A stretch of DNA of 64,000 nt from NCBI RefSeq assembly GCF_020982545.1, contig NZ_JAJKLK010000030.1, positions 1-64,000 of the forward strand. The letters are read 5' to 3'. A program made the translations under genes and the position numbers. The notes beneath the pieces are model-generated. The model was not told the DNA's origin and did no database searches. It worked only from the letters and a program-made list of their open reading frames with translations. Shown piece after piece: positions 56,935-64,000 of the stretch. This DNA comes from Streptomyces sp. MNU76. Lineage in GTDB: Bacteria > Actinomycetota > Actinomycetes > Streptomycetales > Streptomycetaceae. Every line of letters starts with the position of its first letter. Positions within the stretch are counted from its first letter, which is position 1.

Positions 56935-57750
56935 GTGGACATCGAAGTGCTGGGTGCGCTGTCGGTGCGCGAGAACGGAGTGTCGGTCGTCCCAACGGCG
57001 CCCAAGCCGCGGCAGGTCCTCGCCCTCCTTGCGCTCAACGCCGACCAAGTGGTCTCCGTGGCCACGCTCATCGAGGAACTGTGGGGCGAGAACCCACCGC
57101 GCAGTGCGCGCACCACGCTCCAGACCTATGTGCTGCAGCTGCGTGAGCTGATAGCCGAGGCGCTGGCGCACGACGAGAACGAGCGGTGCACCGCCAAGGA
57201 CATCCTCACCACCGTCCCCGGCGGCTACCGCCTGCAGAGCCGGGGCGGCACCGTGGACTTCCGGGAGTTCGAGCGGCGCGCGGGAGCGGGCTACCGGGCC
57301 ATGGACGCCGAGGACCACACCGGAGCCGCGCGCCGTCTGGCCGACGCGCTCTCGCTGTGGAAGGGCCAGGTGCTCACCGACATCCAGGCCGGCGGCCAGA
57401 TCGACATGGAGATCCGGCGGCTGGAGGAGTCGCGGCTGTGCGCGCTGGACCAGCGCATCGAGGCCGATCTGCGTCTGGGCCGCCATCGTGAGCTGCTGTC
57501 GGAACTGACGGTGCTGGTCAAGCAGTACCGCATGCACGAGAGCCTGCACGGCCAGTTCATGCTGGCGCTCCACCGCTCCGGCCGACGCGGCGAGGCGCTG
57601 AGCGTCTACCAGCGGCTGCGGGCCACCCTCGTGGCCGAGCTGGGACTCGAGCCCTCCACGGCGCTCAGCCGCCTCCAGCGCTCGGTCCTCATGGCCCGCC
57701 CCGAGTCGCCGACCCCGCCCCGGCCGGCGCCGCGGGAGGCCGCCTCATGA
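56935..57750 (+). CDS. SARP-family activator 1
   Basis: This 271-residue Streptomyces antibiotic regulatory protein has an OmpR-like winged helix at about 10-95 (PKPRQVLALLALNADQVVSV, TLIEELWGENPPRSARTTLQ, LQTYVLQLRELI) followed by the bacterial transcriptional activation domain (DFREFERRAGAGYRA to GLEPSTALSRLQRSVL). SARPs bind direct heptamer repeats near -35 and activate cluster genes. GTG 56935 follows AGGGGGAGAA. It is transcribed convergently to SARP2 and is very similar in layout to SARP3. Confidence 0.94.
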   Translation: MDIEVLGALSVRENGVSVVPTAPKPRQVLALLALNADQVVSVATLIEELWGENPPRSARTTLQTYVLQLRELIAEALAHDENERCTAKDILTTVPGGYRLQSRGGTVDFREFERRAGAGYRAMDAEDHTGAARRLADALSLWKGQVLTDIQAGGQIDMEIRRLEESRLCALDQRIEADLRLGRHRELLSELTVLVKQYRMHESLHGQFMLALHRSGRRGEALSVYQRLRATLVAELGLEPSTALSRLQRSVLMARPESPTPPRPAPREAAS

Positions 57751-57966
57751 CCCGCGGCCCCGAACTGGCAGGCCGCTGAGGCGACTTCGACGCTGACCGG
57801 CGGCCTCCGCCGCGGGACCGGGGAGGGCAGGACAGGGTGGCCCCGGCACGGCGCCGCCGTACGCGCGGCTCACCGGTGAGGAGACGGTGGGCGGCCCGGG
57901 GCGGCGAGCAGGCGGAACGAGAGGCACCTCCCGGCGCGACGGCCGCCGGGTGCCGAGCGCCGGGCC

Positions 57967-57996
57967 GGCCCCGGCCCCGGCCCCGGCCCCGGCCCC
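57967..57996. repeat. Five tandem GGCCCC units between convergent SARP genes
   Basis: A perfect (GGCCCC)5 run; the minus strand reads (GGGGCC)5, a sequence type able to form G-quadruplexes. It lies in the 350-base region between the ends of SARP1 and SARP2 and could act in termination. Confidence 0.9.
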
Positions 57997-58101
57997 GGTC
58001 ACCGGGACGCGGTCCGGGACGGGGACCGAACCCGCCCGGGCCTCACCGACTCCCGCACGACGGCAGCACCGGCCGCAGTGGCCGCACCGGCCCACTGGGC
58101 C

Positions 58102-59178
58102 TCAGCGGCCCACCGCCCGCGGTGCTGTTACACGCTCCACGCGGTCTGCACGGCCCGCACGGTCCACGTGGTCCAGGCGCTCGGCCAGGGCGCGTTGTTC
58201 GCGGGTGAGGCGCTCGATGTGGCCGCGCAGCCGGAGCAACTCCTCGTAGAGCACCCGTACGCCCGGCGCGTCGCCCGCCGGACGCGCGGCCGCCGTCGCG
58301 GCCGGTGGTCCCGGCACCGGATCGGTGCGGGGCAAGAGCGGCGTCGCCTGCGGTTCGTTTCCGTGGGGAGCGGGCGTGTGCGCCGGGGACGGTGACAGGT
58401 CCGGGGCCGGTGACCAGGGGTCCTGGCGCAGGATCGTCTCCAGGCAGGCGCGCAGCGCCGGGCCCGGTTCGATGCCCAGGTCGTGCACGAGGGCGCGGCG
58501 GGCCCGGTCGTAGGTGCCCAGTGCTTCCGCCTGCCGGCCGCAGCGGTGCAGCGCGGTCATCAGCAGCTCGTAGAAGCGTTCCCGCAGCGGGTGAGCGGCC
58601 GTCAGCTCCTCCAGCTCGCCGGTGATCTCCCGGCCGCGCCCCGTCCGCAGGTCGGCCTCGTACAGCCGCTCCAGAGCGGTCAGCCGCATCTCCTCCAGCA
58701 GTGCCGCCTCGGCCGAGCAGACCGGGCCGCGTCCGCTGCCCTGCAGGGCCGGGCCGCGCCACAGCGCCAGGCCCCGGCGCAGCACCTCGGCCGCGCCGGC
58801 GGGGTCGCCGGGGGCCAGCGCCCGCCCCTCCTGCGCGAGACGGCGAAAGCACCGCACGTCCGTCTCGGCGTGCCCCAGACTGAGCACATAACCCAGCGGA
58901 CGGGTCACCAGGAACTCGTGATGCTGCTCGCCCGAGCCCGGCGTTCCCCCCGGCAACAGCCGCCGCAGCCGGCCCACATGGGCCTGCAGGGCATTGGCCG
59001 CGTTGGCCGGCGGGTGCTCGCCCCACAGCTCGTCGACGAGGAGCTCGGTGGGCACCAGCTGGTCGGCCCGTACCACCAGGGTGCCGAGCAGCGCACGCTG
59101 CTTCGCACCCATGGGCACGATGAGGACACCGGTGCGCTCGTCGTGGACCTGGACCGAACCAAGAATCTGAAATTCCAT
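58102..59178 (-). CDS. SARP-family activator 2, with C-terminal coiled-coil extension
   Basis: This 358-residue protein has the winged-helix domain (GAKQRALLGTLVVRADQLVP, LLVDELWGEHPPANAANALQ) and BTAD domain (CFRRLAQEGRALAPGDPAG to IEPGPALRACLETILRQ). It then has about 80 extra residues: a Pro-rich linker and a final Leu/Arg/Glu-rich helix (LYEELLRLRGHIERLTREQR) likely to form a coiled coil. The extension distinguishes it from SARP1 and SARP3. ATG 59178 is used. It is divergent from SARP3, with a palindrome shared by both upstream regions. Confidence 0.93.
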   Translation of the reverse strand: MEFQILGSVQVHDERTGVLIVPMGAKQRALLGTLVVRADQLVPTELLVDELWGEHPPANAANALQAHVGRLRRLLPGGTPGSGEQHHEFLVTRPLGYVLSLGHAETDVRCFRRLAQEGRALAPGDPAGAAEVLRRGLALWRGPALQGSGRGPVCSAEAALLEEMRLTALERLYEADLRTGRGREITGELEELTAAHPLRERFYELLMTALHRCGRQAEALGTYDRARRALVHDLGIEPGPALRACLETILRQDPWSPAPDLSPSPAHTPAPHGNEPQATPLLPRTDPVPGPPAATAAARPAGDAPGVRVLYEELLRLRGHIERLTREQRALAERLDHVDRAGRADRVERVTAPRAVGR

Positions 59179-59258
59179 TTAGCCCTGCCCCGAGAAAACC
59201 AGTGAAACGGCGGCCGGACCCGGATTCGGGCGACCGAATCGCCCGCCGGAAACGATCT

Positions 59259-59273
59259 CCGAGAAATTCTCGG
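59259..59273. promoter_or_regulatory. Palindrome CCGAGAAATTCTCGG upstream of SARP2
   Basis: A near-perfect inverted repeat lies 81-95 bases before the SARP2 start. Its 13-bp core CGAGAAATTCTCG occurs again at 59761-59773 in front of SARP3. Confidence 0.6.
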
Positions 59274-59382
59274 CGGCAATGTCCGGGGGCTTTCTTCTCG
59301 GGTGAAGCTAGTTGCCCGGCGGTCGCTCCGCCGGATTCACCAGCTGTTTTCAGGGGTCTGTGCAGGCTTCCTCAAGAGGGTC

Positions 59383-59628
59383 TCAGGCCGCATCCACCTC
59401 CAGATCGGGAAAGCCGACCTGGAGGGTGCGGCGATGGTGGGCGCCGAGCAGGGTCAGCAGCGCTCTGCCGGGTACGTCTGGCAAGAACTCGTACCCCTGC
59501 GGCGCGTCACCGAAGCCGGCGGGGTCCGGGGGCGCGGACCCCGCTGGCTTCGCGAGACGGCTCAGCACCTCCCGGGTGACCGGGTCCGCACCACGACCGG
59601 GAGACGTGCCTCGCGGTTCCTTCGCCAT
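59383..59628 (-). CDS. Small hypothetical protein between SARP2 and SARP3
   Basis: A frame of 81 residues, MAKEPRGTSPGRGADPVTRE to an ending VGFPDLEVDAA, hydrophilic at first with one amphipathic stretch (GRALLTLLGAHHRRTLQVGF). No family is recognised, and the ribosome-binding site is weak. A plus-strand frame is open over the same bases. It is included because it fills an otherwise unexplained 740-base gap; it may be spurious. Confidence 0.3.
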   Translation of the reverse strand: MAKEPRGTSPGRGADPVTREVLSRLAKPAGSAPPDPAGFGDAPQGYEFLPDVPGRALLTLLGAHHRRTLQVGFPDLEVDAA

Positions 59629-59758
59629 GGCCGGAAAACTAACAGCACCTGCCCGCCCCGGGACAGGGGTTCACCACCGCCAGGACGCCCCGGAAACACG
59701 ATGTCAGCGGTTTATCAGCCGGACGTCAGTATGGATGAACGATCCGGCTGCAAAAGGA

Positions 59759-59775
59759 CTCGAGAAATTCTCGAG
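59759..59775. promoter_or_regulatory. Palindrome CTCGAGAAATTCTCGAG upstream of SARP3
   Basis: An inverted repeat of 17 bp, perfect except for the central base, lies about 145 bases before the SARP3 start. It shares the 13-bp core with the SARP2 site. Confidence 0.6.
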
Positions 59776-59918
59776 CCTGCCTGGCGAGCGGCTCGGAAGA
59801 AGGTCAGGTTCCTCTAGCCTGTGCCTGTCGGCAATGACAAATACTGCTGCGGCAGGACACTATTCAGAGAGTCGAAAACCGAACGCGTAACCGAAGGACG
59901 ACTTGGCTCGGAGGAATC

Positions 59919-60740
59919 ATGGAGATAAAAGTTCTGGGCACGTTGAATGCCGAAGTCAATGGAATGTCGATCGTTCCGACGGCGGGGAAGCCCCGTCAGA
60001 TCCTGGCCCTGCTGGCGCTCTACCCGGGCCGGGTCGTCCCGGTACCGACGCTCATGGAGGAGATCTGGGGCACCAACCTGCCGCAGAGCTCGCTCACCAC
60101 GCTCCAGACGTACATCCTCCAGCTGCGCCGCATGCTCGGCACCGCCATGGGTCCCGGCGCCCCGGGCACCGCCAAGGACGTCCTGGCCACCCGCTACGGC
60201 GGCTACCTGCTCCAGATACCGGCCGAGTCCGTCGACGTCTACCGCTACGAGCGGCTTCTCGCCGAGGGCCGACAGGCCTTCGAGGACGGCGAGGACGAAC
60301 GCTCCGCCACGCTCCTGCGCGAGGCGCTGCAGCTGTGGGACGGCCCCGCCCTCGTCGACGTCCGCGTCGGGCCGATCCTCGAGATCGAGGTCATGCGCCT
60401 GGACCAGAGCCGCCTGGTCGCCCAGGAACGCCGTATCGACGCCGACCTCAGACTCGGCCGGCACGTCGAGCTCATCGCCGAACTCACCCACCTGATCGCC
60501 CGTCACCCCCAGCACGAAGGACTGCACTCGCAGGCCATGCTGGCGCTCTACCGCTCCGGGCGGCAGGCCGCCGCGCTGGACGTGTACCGCCGACTGCGCC
60601 AGCGGCTCATCGACGAACTCGGCGTGGAGCCCTCCCCGCAACTGCAGCGCATGCACCAGGCGATGCTCGCCGTGGACCCACGCCTGGACGTCCTCTCCGG
60701 CCCCCGGCGCACCTCCACCTTCGACCTGTACGCCGCCTGA
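59919..60740 (+). CDS. SARP-family activator 3
   Basis: A 273-residue SARP: winged helix (GKPRQILALLALYPGRVVPV, TLMEEIWGTNLPQSSLTTLQ, TYILQLRRMLGTAMG) and BTAD (VDVYRYERLLAEGRQAFEDG to LGVEPSPQLQRMHQAMLAVD). ATG 59919 follows GGAGG about seven bases away. It lies immediately upstream of the thioesterase and ketosynthase genes in the same direction and is therefore the most likely direct activator of the biosynthetic genes. Confidence 0.94.
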   Translation: MEIKVLGTLNAEVNGMSIVPTAGKPRQILALLALYPGRVVPVPTLMEEIWGTNLPQSSLTTLQTYILQLRRMLGTAMGPGAPGTAKDVLATRYGGYLLQIPAESVDVYRYERLLAEGRQAFEDGEDERSATLLREALQLWDGPALVDVRVGPILEIEVMRLDQSRLVAQERRIDADLRLGRHVELIAELTHLIARHPQHEGLHSQAMLALYRSGRQAAALDVYRRLRQRLIDELGVEPSPQLQRMHQAMLAVDPRLDVLSGPRRTSTFDLYAA

Positions 60741-61002
60741 GCGGACGTACCGCCGAAGGACCCGGGCCTGCCGGGGCAGCGGACGCGACACCCGCAACTT
60801 TGGTGCCGGGACGGCGGGAAGGACACGGCACGCACACCGAGGGGGCGGGGGCCCGCGGAAGCCGGTGCCGGTCGAGCGCCGCCCGAGTCGCACACGTCAG
60901 GCTCTGGAGGTGGAGTCCGCGCCGGCGCGGGCGGGCACCGCACCGCGACCAGGCCGCAGCAGACCCCTGCGCGGCTCCAGGACTTCTTCAGGAGGGCGAC
61001 GG

Positions 61003-61782
61003 ATGGCTTCCCGTACGCAGGACGACGGGGCGGGGACGGGCGGGTCAGACTCTACTGCCTCGCCCACGCCGGCGCGGGAGTGGCCAGCTACCGGCGCTGG
61101 CCCGTGGCGGCGGGAACGGCCGTCGACGTGACGCCCCTGCCGCTGCCCGGCCGCGACCACCGCCGACGAGAGCCACGTGTCACCGACCGTGCCGCCCTCC
61201 TCGCCGACCTGCTGCCCGAACTGCTGACCGCGGCCCGCTCGGTCCCCTACGCGCTGTACGGGCACAGCCTGGGCGCCCTCGTCGCCTACACCCTCACCCG
61301 GCCCTCGCCGACGCCGGAGCCCCGCCGCCCCTGTTCCTCGCCGTGGGCGCCTGCCCCCACCGCACACGAGCACCGCCCTGGTGGGCGCCGCCGACCTGCC
61401 CGACGTCGAACTGCTGCCCCTGCTGGACCACCTCGGCTCACTGCCGCAGGGCACCTCGGCCTCCCCGGGCGGGCTGTGGCGGCGCAGCGTGCTGCCCGTG
61501 CTCCGCGACGACCTGCGCCTGGCCGCCTCGCTGCGCGCCGCCGCCCTGGACCCGGCCACCGGCGGTCCCGTCACCTGCCCCGTACTGGTCTTCGCCGGCA
61601 GCGACGACCCGCTGACCGAGCCGGAGACGCTCGACCACTGGCAGCGGTGGGCGACCGGCCCCATCGTCAGCCACACCGTCACAGGGGACCACTTCTTCGC
61701 CGACTCCCCCGACCTGCCGCACCTGGTCGGGCTGGCCTGCCGCGACCGCGTCGCCACGCCGGCGCCGAGGGGACAGCGATGA
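61003..61782 (+). pseudogene. Type II thioesterase (alpha/beta hydrolase) with three frame breaks
   Basis: Joined, the pieces give a normal type II thioesterase of about 255 residues, the editing enzyme of PKS/NRPS clusters: LYCLAHAGAGVASYRRWPVA, nucleophile YGHSLGALVAYTL, LFLAVGACP, LLPLLDHLGSLPQGTS, Asp in LVFAGSDDPLTEPE and His in VTGDHFFADSPDLPHLVG. The frame changes near 61045, 61320 and 61370, each in or beside C/G runs. The stop overlaps the ketosynthase start (ATGA). In a cluster whose other genes are intact, sequencing errors are the simplest explanation, and the enzyme may be real. Confidence 0.8.
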
Positions 61783-63050
61783 AGCGCGTCGTCATCACGG
61801 GCATCGGGGTCGTCGCACCCAGCGCGGTGGGCACCGCCGACTTCTGGTCGCTGCTCACCTCCGGCCGCACCGCCACCCGCGGCATCACCCTCTTCGACGC
61901 CTCCGGCTACCGCTCCCAGGTCGCCGCCGAGGTCGACTTCGACCCCGCCGCGCACGGCTTCACCCTCGCCGACACCGAACGCCTCGACCGCGTCGCCCAG
62001 TTCGCGCTGGTCAGCGCGCGCGAGGCGATCGCCGACAGCGGGCTCGGCGACGCCGGGGACGCCCGCGCGCTGCGCACCGGGGTGAGCCTGGGCAGCGCGA
62101 TCGGCTGCACCACGGCCATGGCCACCCAGTACGCCATCCTCAGCGACTTCGGCAGCACCTGGACGGTGGATCACACCAGGGCCGGTGAATTCCTCTACGA
62201 CTACCTCGTGCCCAGCTCGCTCGCGGCCGTCGTCGCCCGCGACGTGGGTGCGCAGGGCCCGGTGGGCCTGGTCTCCAGCGGCTGCACCTCCGGCCTGGAC
62301 GCCATCGGCCACGGCGCAGACCTGATCCGCGAGGGCAGCGCCGACATCGTCGTCGCGGGCGGCGCGGAGGCGCCCATCTCCCCGATCACCATGGCCTGCT
62401 TCGACCGTATGCGGCTCACCAGCCCCCGCAACGACGACCCGGCCACGGCCTCGCGCCCCTTCGACCGCACCCGCGACGGGTTCGTGCTCGGCGAGGGCGC
62501 CGCCGTCGTCGTACTGGAGGAACTCGAGCACGCCCGGCACCGCGGCGCCCGCGCCTACGCCGAACTGTCCGGGTACGCGGCCCTCAACAGCGCCCACCAC
62601 ATGACCGGGCTGCGCCCGGGCGGACAGGAGATGGCCGCCGCCATCCGGGCCGCACTGGACGAGGCACGGCTCAACCCGGTCGACGTCGAGTACGTCAACG
62701 CCCACGGCGCCGGCACCCGGCCCAACGACCGGCACGAGACCCATGCCATCAAGGCCGGTCTGGGCGAGCACGCCCGCTCCATCCCCATCAGCTCCATCAA
62801 GTCGATGATCGGGCACGCCCTCGGCGCCGCCGGTGCCCTGGACGTGGTGGCCAGCGCGCTCGCCATCCAGCACGACACCGTCCCGCCCACGGCCAACCTG
62901 CGCGAACCGGACCCGACCTGCGACCTCGACTACACACCGCTGATCGCGCGGGAGATGCGCACCAGCACCGTGCTCAGCGTCGCCAGCGGATTCGGCGGAT
63001 TCCACAGCGCCACGGTGCTCACCCAGCCACAGCTGAAGGAGGCGGTGTGA
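61779..63050 (+). CDS. Type II PKS ketosynthase alpha
   Basis: This is the catalytic half of the minimal type II PKS; it decarboxylates malonyl-ACP and extends the poly-beta-keto chain. At 423 residues it is full length. The nucleophile Cys lies in VSSGCTSGLDAIG, the two active-site His residues in VNAHGAGTRPND and KSMIGHALGAAGALD, and GGAEAPISPITMACFDR is also typical. ATG 61779 overlaps the thioesterase stop, and the next start lies two bases after its own stop, so thioesterase, KS-alpha and KS-beta are one operon. The chemical class of the product cannot be decided from this protein by eye. Confidence 0.97.
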   Translation: MKRVVITGIGVVAPSAVGTADFWSLLTSGRTATRGITLFDASGYRSQVAAEVDFDPAAHGFTLADTERLDRVAQFALVSAREAIADSGLGDAGDARALRTGVSLGSAIGCTTAMATQYAILSDFGSTWTVDHTRAGEFLYDYLVPSSLAAVVARDVGAQGPVGLVSSGCTSGLDAIGHGADLIREGSADIVVAGGAEAPISPITMACFDRMRLTSPRNDDPATASRPFDRTRDGFVLGEGAAVVVLEELEHARHRGARAYAELSGYAALNSAHHMTGLRPGGQEMAAAIRAALDEARLNPVDVEYVNAHGAGTRPNDRHETHAIKAGLGEHARSIPISSIKSMIGHALGAAGALDVVASALAIQHDTVPPTANLREPDPTCDLDYTPLIAREMRTSTVLSVASGFGGFHSATVLTQPQLKEAV

Positions 63051-63052
63051 CG

Positions 63053-64000
63053 ATGGGCCAGAACGCGGCGACCGGCCCGGCCGGAGCCCCGACGCAGCCG
63101 GGCGGGGGACCGACGGCCGACGTGCTCGTCACCGGCATCGGGGTCACCGCCCCCAACGGGCTGGGCGCGAACGCCTGGTGGCAGGCCCTGCTGCGGGGCC
63201 GCAGCGGCATCGGACCGCTGACCCGCTTCGACGCCTCCCGCTACCCGGTGCGCCTGGCCGGTGAGATCCACGACTTCGTCGACGCCGACCACGTCCCCAG
63301 CAGACTGCTGCCCGAGACCGACCGGGCCACCCGCCTCATGCTCTGCGCGGCCAGGGAAGCCATCGAGGACTGCGGCGCCGACCCGGCGGGCCTGCCCGGC
63401 TACGCGGCCGGTGTGATCACCGCGAGCTCCGCGGGCGGCACCGAGTTCGGCCAGCGCGGGCTCGCCGCGCTGTGGAACAAGGGCGCCCGCAACGTCAGCG
63501 TCTACCAGTCCTCCGGCTGGTTCCACGGCGCCGGCCCCGGGCAGATCGCCATCCGGCACCAGCTGCGCGGCACCGGCTCCACCATCATCAGCGAACAGGC
63601 CGGCGGCATCGACGCCCTCACCCGCGCCCGGCGCCGCATCCGCGAGGGCACGCAGCTGATGGTCACCGGCGGCGTGGACTCCACCCTGTGCCCGTGGGGC
63701 TGGGCGGCGCACTTGGCCGACGGCCGCATGAGCCGCACCGCCGATCCGCTGCGCGCCTACCGGCCCTTCCACGCGGCCGCCGACGGCCACGTGGTGGGCG
63801 AGGGCGGGGCGCTGCTCGTCGTGGAGGACGCCGAAGCCGCCGCGCGGCGCGGGGCGACCGGCTACGGCATCGTCGCCGGCTGCGCCGCCACCTTCGACGG
63901 GCCCGACGCGCCCCGGCTGCGGGAGGCCGCCCAACTCGCCCTCAACGACGCGGGGGTGACACCGGGGGAGATCGACGTGGTCTTCGCCGACGGCGCGGGC
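63053..64000 (+). CDS. Type II PKS chain-length factor (ketosynthase beta), cut by window edge
   Basis: Partner of KS-alpha that sets chain length; the first 316 residues are present, with about 100 missing beyond the edge. It has the thiolase fold (DVLVTGIGVTAPNGLGANAW, FGQRGLAALWNKG), and the active-site Cys is replaced by Gln in TIISEQAGGIDAL, the hallmark of chain-length factors. SSGWFHGAGPGQIAIRHQLR precedes it. An unusually long N-terminal leader (MGQNAATGPAGAPTQPGGGP) precedes the fold. An acyl carrier protein and cyclases are expected to the right. Confidence 0.96.
   Translation, partial: MGQNAATGPAGAPTQPGGGPTADVLVTGIGVTAPNGLGANAWWQALLRGRSGIGPLTRFDASRYPVRLAGEIHDFVDADHVPSRLLPETDRATRLMLCAAREAIEDCGADPAGLPGYAAGVITASSAGGTEFGQRGLAALWNKGARNVSVYQSSGWFHGAGPGQIAIRHQLRGTGSTIISEQAGGIDALTRARRRIREGTQLMVTGGVDSTLCPWGWAAHLADGRMSRTADPLRAYRPFHAAADGHVVGEGGALLVVEDAEAAARRGATGYGIVAGCAATFDGPDAPRLREAAQLALNDAGVTPGEIDVVFADGAG

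Noticed and set aside
59302..59817. A 171-codon plus-strand frame between SARP2 and SARP3
   Set aside because: No domain, poor codon pattern and no ribosome-binding site; it also crosses the palindrome region upstream of SARP3.
61080..63050. A fused thioesterase-ketosynthase protein
   Set aside because: The C-terminal half of the thioesterase lies in another frame with its own stop overlapping the ketosynthase ATG, so the long frame is an artefact of indels.

Overview
The window looks like a Streptomyces chromosome segment. GC content is very high, start codons are often GTG, Shine-Dalgarno sequences are AGGAGG-like, and the gene families (A-factor synthase, gamma-butyrolactone receptors, SARP regulators, type II polyketide synthase, I36 inhibitor, TerD, nSTAND-WD40) are typical of that genus. 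No rRNA, tRNA or CRISPR array was seen.

Positions 1-18000 are a graveyard of mobile DNA. It holds a broken group II intron reverse transcriptase, IS5, IS110, IS4/IS701-like, IS481, IS21 and IS3 elements or fragments, and a few small host genes between them: a barstar-like protein, a DHFR-like reductase, a DUF2975/XRE pair with a perfect palindromic operator, a TetR/DUF6069 remnant and an SRPBCC protein. One IS3 element sits inside an I36 peptidase-inhibitor gene, which becomes fully open again if the element and one 3-bp target copy are removed in silico.

Positions 18000-35000 carry more ordinary genes: an ECF sigma factor with a probable membrane anti-sigma partner, a large membrane protein with a PAP2 domain, a ribosome-inactivating-protein-like secreted protein, an XRE-nSTAND-WD40 ATPase, a secreted tripeptidyl aminopeptidase, a TerD protein and a frameshifted serine hydrolase. 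Positions 35000-44000 are again IS-rich. The most striking structure there is a tandem nest of four elements (IS701-like A, MITE, IS701-like B, inverted MITE), each bounded by the same 4-bp CTAG, which together split a copper monooxygenase gene.

Positions 44300-45760 hold a compact operon: an FHA membrane protein, a small protein with a hydrophobic C-terminus, and a 33-residue peptide with a strong ribosome-binding site. The first two share a 20-residue G/N/Q-rich motif. This is the best candidate in the window for an undescribed system.

From 48300 to the right edge lies the signalling and regulatory flank of a type II polyketide cluster. An AfsA-type synthase, a cytochrome P450, a HAD phosphatase and an SDR probably make a gamma-butyrolactone or butenolide signal. 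Three TetR receptor homologues and three SARP activators probably read and relay it, and at least five ARE-like operators lie in the promoters. Acyl-CoA carboxylase epsilon and beta subunits would supply extender units. A thioesterase (frames broken), the ketosynthase alpha and the chain-length factor (cut by the edge) begin the biosynthetic core.

Many frames here are broken by single-base changes in C or G runs, including in otherwise healthy cluster genes. Part of the apparent pseudogenisation may therefore be consensus error rather than biology.
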